DNA of 24,150 bases, from positions 1 through 24,150 of the forward strand of contig CAZXZY010000010.1 of NCBI GenBank assembly GCA_964645825.1, in the 5' to 3' direction. This DNA comes from JABIAL01 sp964645825 (lineage in GTDB: Bacteria; Patescibacteriota; Patescibacteriia; UBA1558; GWA2-36-10). This document shows, one piece after another, positions 8,475 through 16,137 of this stretch. Position numbers and translations under genes: made by a program. Positions within the stretch are counted from its first letter, which is position 1. Each line of letters begins with the position of its first letter. The notes below the pieces were generated by a model. That model was not told where the DNA came from, did no database searches, and saw only the letters and a list, made by a program, of their open reading frames with translations.

Positions 8475-8981
8475 ATGAATTGGTTAGACATTGTTATTAT
8501 TGTCATCTTAATATTTTCTTTCTGGAAAGGCTTTCGAGCTGGCTTAGCTGGAGCAATTGGCGGATTCTTAGGAATCATTGTTGGTATTTGGGCTGGAAGT
8601 CATTTTATGACTCAAGTTGGGGAATGGTTAATGCAATTATTAAACGTCGAAAATCAATCTTTAGCAAATATTATCAGCTTCATTTTAATCTTTATAGCAA
8701 TTAATGTTATCTTCAGCATCTTGGTCTGGATTGTCAATAAAGTTTTTAACGTTATTCCTTTTATAGGCTTAGCTAATAAGTTGGCCGGGTCATTTATCGG
8801 GGTAATTGGTGGAATATTAGGAATAGCAGCTTTGGTATATTTACTCTCCTTGTTTGCTTTTTCTGACGCTATTGGTCAAGCTATAGCAGACTCACAATTA
8901 GCAAGTATTGCCTTGAGTATTGCCGTAATAGTAAAGCCATTGATTCCAGTAGCTATCAAAAGTGTGCAGGAAATAATTTAA
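8475..8981 (+). CDS. CvpA family membrane protein
   Basis: This 168-residue integral membrane protein has four hydrophobic segments (about 3-20, 27-45, 62-88, 98-125) and a final hydrophobic stretch (about 140-162). The N-terminus MNWLDIVIIVILIFSFWKGF, followed by a glycine-rich second segment, is the signature of the CvpA/colicin V production family, whose members affect envelope functions in other bacteria. The exact role here is unknown. It lies 4 bases after the tiny lipoprotein gene and 1 base before tatD, so it is part of the same operon. No Shine-Dalgarno sequence precedes the ATG. Confidence 0.85.
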   Translation: MNWLDIVIIVILIFSFWKGFRAGLAGAIGGFLGIIVGIWAGSHFMTQVGEWLMQLLNVENQSLANIISFILIFIAINVIFSILVWIVNKVFNVIPFIGLANKLAGSFIGVIGGILGIAALVYLLSLFAFSDAIGQAIADSQLASIALSIAVIVKPLIPVAIKSVQEII

Positions 8982-8982
8982 C

Positions 8983-9765
8983 ATGTTAATAGATTCACAT
9001 ACTCATCTTAATTTTCAAGCTTATGATGATGATCTTCAAGAAGTGATTGATCGTTGTCAAAGTGAAAAGATGGCCCTGATCAATGTCGGGGCTGCTTTTG
9101 ACACCAGTCAAAAAGCTGTTCAATTAGCTCAAGAGAATAATAATTTTTATGCCAGCATTGGCTTGCATCCCATTCATGTCATGGATGAAGAATTTAAAAT
9201 AGCTGACTATAAAAATCTGATAGATAATAATCCAGGCAAAATAGCAGCTATTGGCGAAACTGGATTAGATTATTTTCACAATCAAGACATTCAAGTAAAA
9301 CAAAAAGAAATTTTTTTACAACACATAGAATTAGCCAAGAAGAATAATTTAGCTTTGATTATTCATGGTCGCAATGATAAAGAAAACAAACTAGATGTTT
9401 ATCAAGATATTTATGATATATTAAAAAAGCAGGAGGTAAAAAAAGCAGTTGTTCATTGCTTTGGGGGATCTTTGGAGCAAGCAAAATTAATATTAGACTT
9501 AGGCTTGTATTTAGGCTTTACCGGGATTGTTACATTTGACAAAACAGGCGTATTGGAGGAAATTATAAATATAATGCCATTAGATAAGATACTGATTGAA
9601 ACAGACGCGCCTTATTTGACGCCGGTGCCTTACAGAGGTAAACGCAATGAGCCAATTTATGTCAGAGAAGTAGCTGTTAAAATTGCTGCCATTAAAAATA
9701 TGTCTGTTGAAGAAGTGATAAAAATCACAGGAGTAAATGCTAAAAAATTGTTTAATTTAAAATAA
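8983..9765 (+). CDS. tatD: TatD family metal-dependent hydrolase (DNase)
   Basis: TatD proteins are TIM-barrel metallohydrolases with 3'-5' exonuclease or DNase activity linked to DNA repair and quality control. The 260-residue length is typical. Metal-binding motifs are in the usual order: DSHTHLNF (His 6 and 8), AIGETGLDYF (metal-bridging Glu), LIIHGR, VVHCFGG and ETDAPYLTPVPYRGKRNEP near residue 205. The ATG is one base after the cvpA-like stop, with AGGA about 11 bases upstream. rmuC follows after one base. Assignment to the exact branch (TatD versus YcfH/YjjV) is not possible by eye. Confidence 0.93.
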   Translation: MLIDSHTHLNFQAYDDDLQEVIDRCQSEKMALINVGAAFDTSQKAVQLAQENNNFYASIGLHPIHVMDEEFKIADYKNLIDNNPGKIAAIGETGLDYFHNQDIQVKQKEIFLQHIELAKKNNLALIIHGRNDKENKLDVYQDIYDILKKQEVKKAVVHCFGGSLEQAKLILDLGLYLGFTGIVTFDKTGVLEEIINIMPLDKILIETDAPYLTPVPYRGKRNEPIYVREVAVKIAAIKNMSVEEVIKITGVNAKKLFNLK

Positions 9766-9766
9766 T

Positions 9767-10819
9767 ATGGACATTGCCTTATTAATAGTTTTTGTAGTCG
9801 GTTTTGCAACGGTGGTGTTTTTATTAATGAAAAATCAGCCCTCAGGTGATAAGGTTGATGATAAAGAAGATAAAACAGCCCTGATGCTACAACAACAAAT
9901 AAATGATTTAAATTCACAATTAAGTCAAAAATTTGATGACTCGACCAGACATTCTTCTAAGATGCTGCAAGATCAGTTTATGGAAACTTCTCGTCTTTCC
10001 AAAGAGGTTAGTGAGAAATTATTGAAATTAGAAGAAACAAATAAACAAGTTGTTAGTTTTACTGACCAGCTACAAAATTTAGAAAAAGTTTTGACTAATT
10101 CAAAAAATAGAGGGTCACTTGGTGAAGCAAGTTTAGAAATGATTTTAGCCAATATCTTGCCACCACAAAGCTATAAGATGCAATACCGTTTCAAAAATGG
10201 CGAGGCTGTTGATGCTATAGTAAAAATAAAAGACAAATTATTGCCAGTTGATGCTAAGTTTTCTTTAGAAAACTATCGTCGTATTATTAATGAAACCAAC
10301 GAAGAGAAGAAAAAGAATTTAGAAAAAGAATTTAAGAATGACTTGAAGAAGAGGATTGACGAAACAGCAAAATATATTCGTCCTAATGAGGATACTTTGG
10401 AATTTGCCTTTATGTTTATTCCAGCCGAAGGTATTTATTATGATTTATTGATTAACGAAGTGGGTGCCGTTAAGGTGAATACTCGTAGTTTGATTGATTA
10501 CGCTTTTAATGAGCGTAAAGTCATTATTGTTTCACCAACTACTTTTGCTGCTTATTTACAAACTGTTTTACAGGGTCTGCGAGCCTTACAAATTGAAGAG
10601 TCAGCTAAAGAAATAAGGGCTAATGTAGCTAAATTACAAAAACATATTGCTGCTTATGCTGAATATCATCAAAAATTGGGCAATCATTTAGGCACCACTA
10701 TTAATGCTTATAACTTCAGTAATAAAGAATTTAAGAAGATTGATAAGGATATTTTGAAGATTAGTGGCCAGGGCGGAGATGTGGAATTAGAGGATTTAAG
10801 TAAACCTAAGATAGAGTAG
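9767..10819 (+). CDS. rmuC: RmuC family DNA recombination protein
   Basis: RmuC proteins carry a nuclease-like domain and limit recombination at inverted repeats in E. coli. This 350-residue protein has an N-terminal membrane anchor (about 3-22), a coiled-coil region (about 42-118) and the RmuC core. The core includes NRGSLGEASLEMIL (near 121-134), MQYRFKNGEAVDAIV, LPVDAKFSLENYRR, and the segment FAFMFIPAEGIYYDLL with the downstream ERKVIIVSPTTFAAYL. The ATG is one base after tatD. The stop is TAG, one of only two among the core genes here. It is the last gene before the ATP synthase promoter, and no obvious terminator separates the two units, so some readthrough is possible. Confidence 0.92.
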   Translation: MDIALLIVFVVGFATVVFLLMKNQPSGDKVDDKEDKTALMLQQQINDLNSQLSQKFDDSTRHSSKMLQDQFMETSRLSKEVSEKLLKLEETNKQVVSFTDQLQNLEKVLTNSKNRGSLGEASLEMILANILPPQSYKMQYRFKNGEAVDAIVKIKDKLLPVDAKFSLENYRRIINETNEEKKKNLEKEFKNDLKKRIDETAKYIRPNEDTLEFAFMFIPAEGIYYDLLINEVGAVKVNTRSLIDYAFNERKVIIVSPTTFAAYLQTVLQGLRALQIEESAKEIRANVAKLQKHIAAYAEYHQKLGNHLGTTINAYNFSNKEFKKIDKDILKISGQGGDVELEDLSKPKIE

Positions 10820-10862
10820 GGTCAAATTAAGTCATAAAAGCGTAAAATTTACAAAAAATATC

Positions 10863-10891
10863 TTGACTAGGAGTTGTTTTTGGTATATACT
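10863..10891 (+). promoter_or_regulatory. promoter of the ATP synthase operon
   Basis: TTGACT (10863-10868) and TATACT (10886-10891) are separated by 17 bases. An overlapping alternative -10 box TATATA preceded by TGG begins at 10884 with a 15-base spacer. The start of transcription would be near 10898, 27 bases before the first ATG. This is the best promoter between rmuC and the ATP synthase genes. Confidence 0.7.
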
Positions 10892-10924
10892 GATGTCGCA
10901 CTTTGTTGTTTGAGAGACTGAATT

Positions 10925-11212
10925 ATGCCACAAAAACAGATTACACATCCTAGTTTTTTTATTTTCCGCATTGTTTTGATCATTGCTATTTTTGTGGTGG
11001 CTAGTGTCTATTTGTATGAAATCCCTTGGCTTAAAGCCTTATCTCAAAAACATACTTGGTTGCCAGCTACTTTGATTTTATCAGATATTATTTTAGCTTT
11101 GATAGTAATTTACGTAGTTATGATGCGTGAAGTTGATAGTGTTGTTGGTGCTTATTCAGATGAGCTAGCAGAAATCAGTCAGATATCTGAGCATGAATAT
11201 CATGAAAAATAA
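10925..11212 (+). CDS. two-TM membrane protein heading the ATP synthase operon
   Basis: I do not recognise the family of this 95-residue protein. Two hydrophobic segments (about 11-28 and 46-66) are joined by a short loop with a PWLKALSQKH segment. The C-terminal tail is acidic (DELAEISQISEHEYHEK). It is the first gene after the ATP synthase promoter and overlaps the next gene by 11-20 bases, so the two are likely coupled. Position suggests a role in Fo assembly, membrane organisation or regulation, as for other small uncharacterised proteins at the head of atp operons, but this is inference. GAGAG about 10 bases before the ATG is a weak ribosome site. Confidence 0.75.
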   Translation: MPQKQITHPSFFIFRIVLIIAIFVVASVYLYEIPWLKALSQKHTWLPATLILSDIILALIVIYVVMMREVDSVVGAYSDELAEISQISEHEYHEK

Positions 11213-11504
11213 ATTAAACAACGAGTATAATAAATTAGCATTGACAGCTTTCGCGGAAATGACCGGCTGGATTGCTTTTCCAGTTATTGCCGCTTTGTAC
11301 TTAGGACGTTGGCTTGACCAAAAACAAGACACCGGAAGCCTGTATTTTCTTTCTTTGACTGCCTTGGCCTTTATTATTTCTTGTGTTGGTATCGGTTTGG
11401 TTGGTGCAAAACATTTAAAAGTAATTAATAAAAAAGATAATAAACAGACAGAAAGATCATCTAGTAATACGGATGATGATAAGCTGGAAGGAAAGACTAA
11501 GTAA
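11193..11504 (+). CDS. AtpZ/AtpI-like small membrane protein
   Basis: This 103-residue protein has two membrane segments (about 23-40 and 48-72) and a charged hydrophilic tail of about 30 residues. The arrangement MTGWIAFPVIAALYLGRWLDQ, then a TM hairpin partner, resembles AtpZ/AtpI proteins encoded just upstream of atpB. In other bacteria these assist c-ring assembly or act with magnesium/calcium transport. The LGRWLD segment is typical of AtpZ. The start is ATG 11193 or 11202, both overlapping the previous gene. atpB follows directly after its TAA. The assignment rests on size, topology and position, since the family is poorly conserved. Confidence 0.75.
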   Translation: MNIMKNKLNNEYNKLALTAFAEMTGWIAFPVIAALYLGRWLDQKQDTGSLYFLSLTALAFIISCVGIGLVGAKHLKVINKKDNKQTERSSSNTDDDKLEGKTK

Positions 11505-12356
11505 ATGACCACAGAAGACAATCATGATGTGGAAGTGAATCAACAACACCAAGCATTAGAAGAACACGTTGAAGAAGCTCATGCTGAAGAGCATACTTTA
11601 TATGCTGAACCGATTACTCATATCGGCAATTTTCCTGTAACCAATTCACTGATTACCTCCTGGGTAGCAGTGTTTTTAATTATCATACTTTCTTTAGTTA
11701 TTAGAAAAAAAACCAAAAAAATTCCTTCAGTTTTCCAGAGCATTATAGAGATGGTGGTAGAAGGTGCTTTGGACATGATGGACATGGTGACAAATGATAG
11801 GAAAAAAAGTAAACACGCTTTTCCGATTATTTTTGGTATTTTTGTTTTTGTACTAGTAAATAATTGGCTAGGTTTGGTGCCAGGTATTGGCTCTATTAGT
11901 TTTAATGGTCATCATATTTTCCGTGGCGGGACAGCTGATTTAAATACCACCTTAGCCTTGGGATTATTTTCTGTGATTGCTGCTAATATTTTTGGCGTGA
12001 TGGTAGTTGGTGGTTGGAATTATTTCAATAAATTCATTAACATCAAGGCCTTATTAGAAATTCCTAAGAAAGTTATCAAAGAGCCAACTATTATTTTGGT
12101 CAACCCAATTCATTTTTTTGTTGGTTTAATTGAGATCGTCGCTGAGATAGCTAAAATTGCTTCATTATCTTTTCGTTTATTTGGCAATGTCTTTGCTGGT
12201 GAAGTTTTACTTGCTTCTATTTCAGCCATTATGGCTTATGGCGTACCGTTACCATTTATGTTTTTAGAATTAATAGTTGGTATAGTTCAAGCTTTAATTT
12301 TTGCTGTGTTAACTTTAGTTTATTTTACAATTGCCTCTACTTCACATGAACATTAA
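11505..12356 (+). CDS. atpB: ATP synthase Fo subunit a
   Basis: Subunit a forms the two half-channels through which ions enter and leave the c-ring. The 283-residue protein has a hydrophilic N-terminus rich in His and Glu (1-40) and then several membrane helices. The essential arginine is R224 in SFRLFGNVFAGEVLL, and the conserved Gln is Q262 in GIVQALIFAVL. The ATG follows the previous TAA with no gap, and AAGGAAAG about 10 bases upstream (11487-11494) is one of the few Shine-Dalgarno-like sites in the core genes. The stop is followed by 130 non-coding bases with a strong stem-loop before atpE. Confidence 0.96.
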   Translation: MTTEDNHDVEVNQQHQALEEHVEEAHAEEHTLYAEPITHIGNFPVTNSLITSWVAVFLIIILSLVIRKKTKKIPSVFQSIIEMVVEGALDMMDMVTNDRKKSKHAFPIIFGIFVFVLVNNWLGLVPGIGSISFNGHHIFRGGTADLNTTLALGLFSVIAANIFGVMVVGGWNYFNKFINIKALLEIPKKVIKEPTIILVNPIHFFVGLIEIVAEIAKIASLSFRLFGNVFAGEVLLASISAIMAYGVPLPFMFLELIVGIVQALIFAVLTLVYFTIASTSHEH

Positions 12357-12364
12357 AATTAGAA

Positions 12365-12416
12365 ATTAATAATTGCTGATTGAATATTTTCCAGTATTTA
12401 ATCAATAATTATTAAT
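12365..12416 (+). promoter_or_regulatory. long stem-loop between atpB and atpE
   Basis: An imperfect inverted repeat of about 22 pairs: ATTAATAATT (12365-12374) pairs with AATTATTAAT (12407-12416). After one mismatch, the inner TGATTGAATA (12377-12386) pairs with TATTTAATCA (12395-12404), including one G-T pair. The loop is TTTTCCAG. No T-run follows, so it does not look like a terminator. An RNA processing or stabilising element ahead of atpE is the favoured reading. Confidence 0.6.
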
Positions 12417-12486
12417 TAAAATAATTTGACGACGTTAAACAAATAATAAAAGTCTAATCAAATTATTTTGTAAGAAAGCAAAGAAT

Positions 12487-12699
12487 ATGGATTTAACATT
12501 ACTTGCTAAAGCTATTGCTATAGCTGTCGGTGGTTTTGCTCCAGCTTTAGCCATCGGAAAGATCGGTGCCAAAGCCATGGAATCAATTGGACGCAATCCC
12601 GAGTCAGCTGGTAAGATCATGGTGTCTATGCTTTTAGTTTCTGCTTTTGCTGAAGCTATTGCTATTTACTCTTTGATCATTGCCTTTAGTATCAAATAA
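12487..12699 (+). CDS. atpE: ATP synthase Fo subunit c
   Basis: The proteolipid c subunit forms the rotating ring. It has 70 residues, two membrane helices and the polar loop R36-N37-P38. The ion-carrying carboxylate is E56 in SAFAEAIAIYSL. By hand alignment with sodium-type c subunits, the Gln of helix 1 is Ile23 and the Ser after the Glu is Ala57, so proton coupling is predicted. The helix-1 glycine motif reads G16-A18-A20-A22-G24. The ring size cannot be read from the sequence. The gene lies between two strong stem-loops (12365-12416 and 12706-12750), unlike the other closely packed genes of this operon. No clear Shine-Dalgarno sequence is present. Confidence 0.97.
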   Translation: MDLTLLAKAIAIAVGGFAPALAIGKIGAKAMESIGRNPESAGKIMVSMLLVSAFAEAIAIYSLIIAFSIK

Positions 12700-12705
12700 G
12701 CTTTG

Positions 12706-12750
12706 ATTATTCTCACTGGTTCAAATTTATTTGAACCAGGACAGAGTAAT
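12706..12750 (+). promoter_or_regulatory. long stem-loop between atpE and atpF
   Basis: A perfect 10-bp inner stem, CTGGTTCAAA (12716-12725) with TTTGAACCAG (12730-12739), has a TTTA loop. An outer stem of 8 pairs (12706-12713 with 12743-12750, one G-T pair) extends it across a small internal loop. No T-run follows, so intrinsic termination is unlikely. It begins 7 bases after the atpE stop, a position suited to protecting a 3' end from exonucleases. Confidence 0.65.
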
Positions 12751-12764
12751 TAAATAAATTAAAA

Positions 12765-13259
12765 ATGGAAATTTTAGAATTATTTGGAGTCGATTGGAAA
12801 TTGATGTTAGCTCAGCTAATAAATTTTGTTATTGTGCTATTAGTTTTGTGGAAATTTGCTATTAAACCATTGACGAAGACTATGGAATCCAGAAATGCTG
12901 AAATCAGCAAAGGTCTAGAAGATGCTCAATCAGCAGCCGATAAATTAAGCAAAACAGAATCCGAAGTAAAGGCTCAATTACAAGCTGCTAAATCTGAAGC
13001 GATTGCTATCTTGGAGCAAGCCAAAAAACAATCTGAAGATAATAGACAAATTAGTTTGGACAAAACCAAACAAGAAGTGGAAGAAGTTATCAAGAAAGCC
13101 AAAGAACAAATCGCCTCAGAAAAAGCTAATTTAGTGAATAGCGCTAAAGCAGATATTTCTAAATTATTAACCAAGGCTCTTCAAAAAGTTTTATCTGAAG
13201 GTTTGAGTAAGGATATTGATCAAAAATATATTGATAAAACCTTGAAGGAATTAAAATAA
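12765..13259 (+). CDS. atpF: ATP synthase Fo subunit b
   Basis: Subunit b is the peripheral stalk that holds F1 against subunit a. It has 164 residues, a single N-terminal membrane helix (about 12-32) and then a long charged helix (about 40-135) rich in Ala, Lys, Glu and Gln with coiled-coil character. The segment FAIKPLTKTMESRNAEISKGL after the membrane helix matches the family pattern (LxxRxxxIxxxL). Only one b gene is seen in the operon, so a homodimer is expected. Its TAA overlaps the atpH ATG by one base. Confidence 0.93.
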   Translation: MEILELFGVDWKLMLAQLINFVIVLLVLWKFAIKPLTKTMESRNAEISKGLEDAQSAADKLSKTESEVKAQLQAAKSEAIAILEQAKKQSEDNRQISLDKTKQEVEEVIKKAKEQIASEKANLVNSAKADISKLLTKALQKVLSEGLSKDIDQKYIDKTLKELK

Positions 13260-13663
13260 TGAAAGCAACTGAACAAGCTACAATTTTGGCTAAAGCCGTA
13301 TTTCTGAGCTTAGCTGAAAAAAATAAAGAACAGACTAAAAAAGTTGTTGATAATTTCATTACTTATTTGCAAGAGCATAAATTGATGTCGTTATTGCCAA
13401 AGGTTATGATAGCTTTACGAGCTTTGCAAAATCAGGCTACAGACACAGTGGGGGTTACTGTCATTTCTAGTCAGGAACTCACTGATAATTTATTAAAAAA
13501 ATTATCTAGCATCATGAAAGACAGATTAGATAAAGATGTTATTTTAGATAACCAATTAGATAAAGAAATCATTGGCGGATTATTGTTACGTTATGATGAT
13601 AAAATGATTGACGTCTCAATAAAAAATAAAGTGAATCAATTAGTAAAACAATTAGCAAATTAA
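13259..13663 (+). CDS. atpH: ATP synthase F1 subunit delta, shortened
   Basis: Delta joins the b stalk to the top of F1. At 134 residues it is about 40-45 shorter than the usual 175-180. The C-terminal domain is clear: VTVISSQELTDNLL and DKEIIGGLLLRYDDKMIDVSIKNKVNQL match the conserved IGG...IDxS signature. The N-terminal part keeps one helix (ATILAKAVFLSLAEK) and the last helices before the beta region (FITYLQEHKLMSLLP). The middle helices of the normal six-helix domain seem to be missing. There is no sign of a frameshift: the ATG is translationally coupled to atpF (1-base overlap), and the frame is intact to TAA. Confidence 0.88.
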   Translation: MKATEQATILAKAVFLSLAEKNKEQTKKVVDNFITYLQEHKLMSLLPKVMIALRALQNQATDTVGVTVISSQELTDNLLKKLSSIMKDRLDKDVILDNQLDKEIIGGLLLRYDDKMIDVSIKNKVNQLVKQLAN

Positions 13664-13679
13664 TATTAATATTACAAAG

Positions 13680-15200
13680 ATGTCTTACGAATATTTAATA
13701 AAAAATTTACAGCAACAGCTAGAAGATTGGCAGGCAGATGTCAAAGAAGAGACCATTGGTGAAATCATTGAAATAGGTGATGGTATTGCCAAGATTTCTG
13801 GTCTTAATGATTGCTTGGCTTCAGAGATGTTGGAATTAGAAACAAGTTCCGGAGAAAAAGTTTATGGCATGGCTTTAAATTTAGAAGAGTTTTCTGTTGG
13901 TGCCGTTATCTTGGGTGAATATCATGCCTTGAAAGAAGGCGATAAGGTTCGTCGTACCAAAAGAGTTTTGGAGGTTCCAGTTGGTGAAGCGGTTATCGGT
14001 CGGGTAGTAAATGCTTTAGGTGAGCCCATTGATGGTAAAGGCGAAATTAAAACTAAAGAATTTTATCCAGTAGAAAAAATTGCTCCTGGTGTCATTACTC
14101 GTCAATCAGTTCATCAGCCATTGCAGACTGGTATCAAAGTGATTGATTCTATTATTCCGATCGGTAAAGGACAACGTGAGTTGATCATCGGTGATCGTCA
14201 AACTGGTAAAACTGCTTTGGCTATTGATACTATTATCAATCAAGCAGGCAAAGACGTTATTTGTATTTATGTGGCTATTGGTCAAAAAGAATCTAAGATC
14301 GCCAAGATTGTAGCTAAGCTAGAAGAAACTGGAGCTATGGATTATACAACTGTAGTTATGGCCGGTGTTTCTCAATCTGCAGCTTTATCATATATTGCAC
14401 CTTACGCTGGTACATCTATGGGTGAATATTTCATGGAGCAAGGAAAAGATGTTTTAGTTATTTATGATGATTTATCCAAACATGCAGTAGCTTATAGACA
14501 AATTTCTTTGTTATTACGTCGTCCACCAGGACGTGAAGCTTATCCAGGTGATGTCTTTTATTTACATTCTCGTTTATTAGAACGTTCTGCCAAGATGAGT
14601 GATGAAAAAGGCGGTGGTTCATTGACTTCATTACCAATTATTGAAACTCAAGCTGGAGATATCTCTGCTTATATTCCAACTAATGTTATTTCTATTACTG
14701 ACGGTCAGATTTTCTTGGAAACAGACTTATTTTATAAAGGTGTTCGCCCAGCTTTGAATGCTGGTTTATCAGTTTCTCGTGTTGGTTCGGCTGCTCAAAT
14801 AAAGGCAATGAAAAAAGTAGCTGGTAAATTAAAATTAGATTTAGCTCAATATCGTGAGCTAGAGGCCTTTGCTCAATTTGGATCGGATTTAGATGAGTCC
14901 ACTAAACAACAGCTAAATCGTGGCGCTCGTATTACAGAAGTTTTAAAGCAAGCACAATTTGTGCCTTTAGCTCAAAGTAAACAAGTGGCTATAATTTATG
15001 CAGTTAGCAACGGCTATACTGACAATATTCCAGTTATTGACATTTCTAAATTTGAAGAACAATTATTTATCAAATTAGAAGCCGAAGGTCAAGATATTAT
15101 CAAACATATCGAAACTGAAGGTGTTATGACTGAAGATTTAGAAAAAAAATTAATTATTATTATTGAAGAATTAGTAAGTACATTTACTAAGCAAGAATAA
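13680..15200 (+). CDS. atpA: ATP synthase F1 subunit alpha
   Basis: This is the non-catalytic nucleotide-binding subunit of the F1 hexamer. The 506-residue length is normal. Domains are an N-terminal beta-barrel (about 24-92) and an AAA-like core with Walker A GDRQTGKTA (171-179) and the segment VLVIYDDLSKHAVAYRQ. The arginine-finger region SVSRVGSAAQ is near 370, followed by a helical C-terminal domain. The usual N-terminal helix that contacts delta is present (residues 1-20). The start ATG has no Shine-Dalgarno sequence and lies 16 bases after atpH. Confidence 0.97.
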   Translation: MSYEYLIKNLQQQLEDWQADVKEETIGEIIEIGDGIAKISGLNDCLASEMLELETSSGEKVYGMALNLEEFSVGAVILGEYHALKEGDKVRRTKRVLEVPVGEAVIGRVVNALGEPIDGKGEIKTKEFYPVEKIAPGVITRQSVHQPLQTGIKVIDSIIPIGKGQRELIIGDRQTGKTALAIDTIINQAGKDVICIYVAIGQKESKIAKIVAKLEETGAMDYTTVVMAGVSQSAALSYIAPYAGTSMGEYFMEQGKDVLVIYDDLSKHAVAYRQISLLLRRPPGREAYPGDVFYLHSRLLERSAKMSDEKGGGSLTSLPIIETQAGDISAYIPTNVISITDGQIFLETDLFYKGVRPALNAGLSVSRVGSAAQIKAMKKVAGKLKLDLAQYRELEAFAQFGSDLDESTKQQLNRGARITEVLKQAQFVPLAQSKQVAIIYAVSNGYTDNIPVIDISKFEEQLFIKLEAEGQDIIKHIETEGVMTEDLEKKLIIIIEELVSTFTKQE

Positions 15201-15202
15201 AT

Positions 15203-16117
15203 ATGCCCCAAGGTACAGGAGATATAAAAAGAAGAATAAAGTCAGTTACTAGCACTAACAAGATTACCAAGGCTATGGAGCTAGTTTCGGCTGCTAAAAT
15301 GCGCAAAGCTATTGCCAGAGTTTTATCTACTCGTAGCTATGCTGATTTGACCTGGAGTATGATTATGCGTTTGATGAAAAGGATAGACACCACTGAACAT
15401 CCATTTTTTAGAGAAGAAAAAGAAGTAAAAAATGTAGCTATTATTTTGATTAGTACAAATCGTGGTTTGTGTGGTAGCTTCAATGCTCAGTTAGCACAAA
15501 AGGCGATTGATTCTATTAAGCTGCATCATCCCAAATCTACTAACACAGATATTATTACCTATGGCATCAAAGGCAGAGAAGAAATGGCTCGTCGAGGTTT
15601 AAATTTGGTAGCAGATTTTCCTAAAAATGATATTATTGATAATTCAACCGACGTTTTGCCTATTGCCCATTTATTGGTTAAAGATTTTCAAGCTAAAAAG
15701 TACGACAAAGTTTTTGTCGCTTACATGGATTTTTTATCTTCTTTAAAACAAATGCCGCATGTCAAGCAGCTCTTACCTTTTTCAGCTCACATTGATGAGC
15801 GTTTGGGGCACGTCATTCATGAAAAAGAAAATGAAGATAAAATAAGTATAGATAATATAGCAGAGTTTACTTTTGAACCAAGCCGAGAAGAAATTCTAGA
15901 TTTATTTTTACCTCGTCTTATTGAAGTACAGCTTTATCAAGCGGTATTAGAGAGTGAGGCATCTGAATATTCGGCTCGTATGTTTGCTATGCGTAATGCA
16001 AGTGACGCAGCTACAGACATGATTAACGAATTAACATTAGTATATAATCAAGCTAGACAAGCTAATATTACGTCTGAGTTAGCAGAAATTTCTGCTGGTT
16101 CAGCCGCCTTAGAATAG
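15203..16117 (+). CDS. atpG: ATP synthase F1 subunit gamma
   Basis: The central rotor shaft, 304 residues. The N-terminal helix (DIKRRIKSVTSTNKITKAMELVSAAKMRKA) and the C-terminal helix (residues about 250-300, with the MRNASDAATDMINELTL segment) form the coiled coil in the hexamer. The central domain contains the conserved ISTNRGLCGSFNAQL segment near 85-100. It starts 2 bases after atpA and stops with TAG, followed by a 20-base gap to atpD. No unusual insertion is evident. Confidence 0.96.
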   Translation: MPQGTGDIKRRIKSVTSTNKITKAMELVSAAKMRKAIARVLSTRSYADLTWSMIMRLMKRIDTTEHPFFREEKEVKNVAIILISTNRGLCGSFNAQLAQKAIDSIKLHHPKSTNTDIITYGIKGREEMARRGLNLVADFPKNDIIDNSTDVLPIAHLLVKDFQAKKYDKVFVAYMDFLSSLKQMPHVKQLLPFSAHIDERLGHVIHEKENEDKISIDNIAEFTFEPSREEILDLFLPRLIEVQLYQAVLESEASEYSARMFAMRNASDAATDMINELTLVYNQARQANITSELAEISAGSAALE

Positions 16118-16137
16118 TTTTTATTTAAAAGATATTT

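Noticed and set aside
8480..8704. Alternate-frame ORF overlapping the CvpA-like gene
   Set aside because: It is out of frame with a recognised membrane protein family and has no start signals of its own.
12706..12760. Intrinsic terminator after atpE
   Set aside because: The stem is strong but is followed by an A-rich sequence without a T-run, and the operon clearly continues into atpF.
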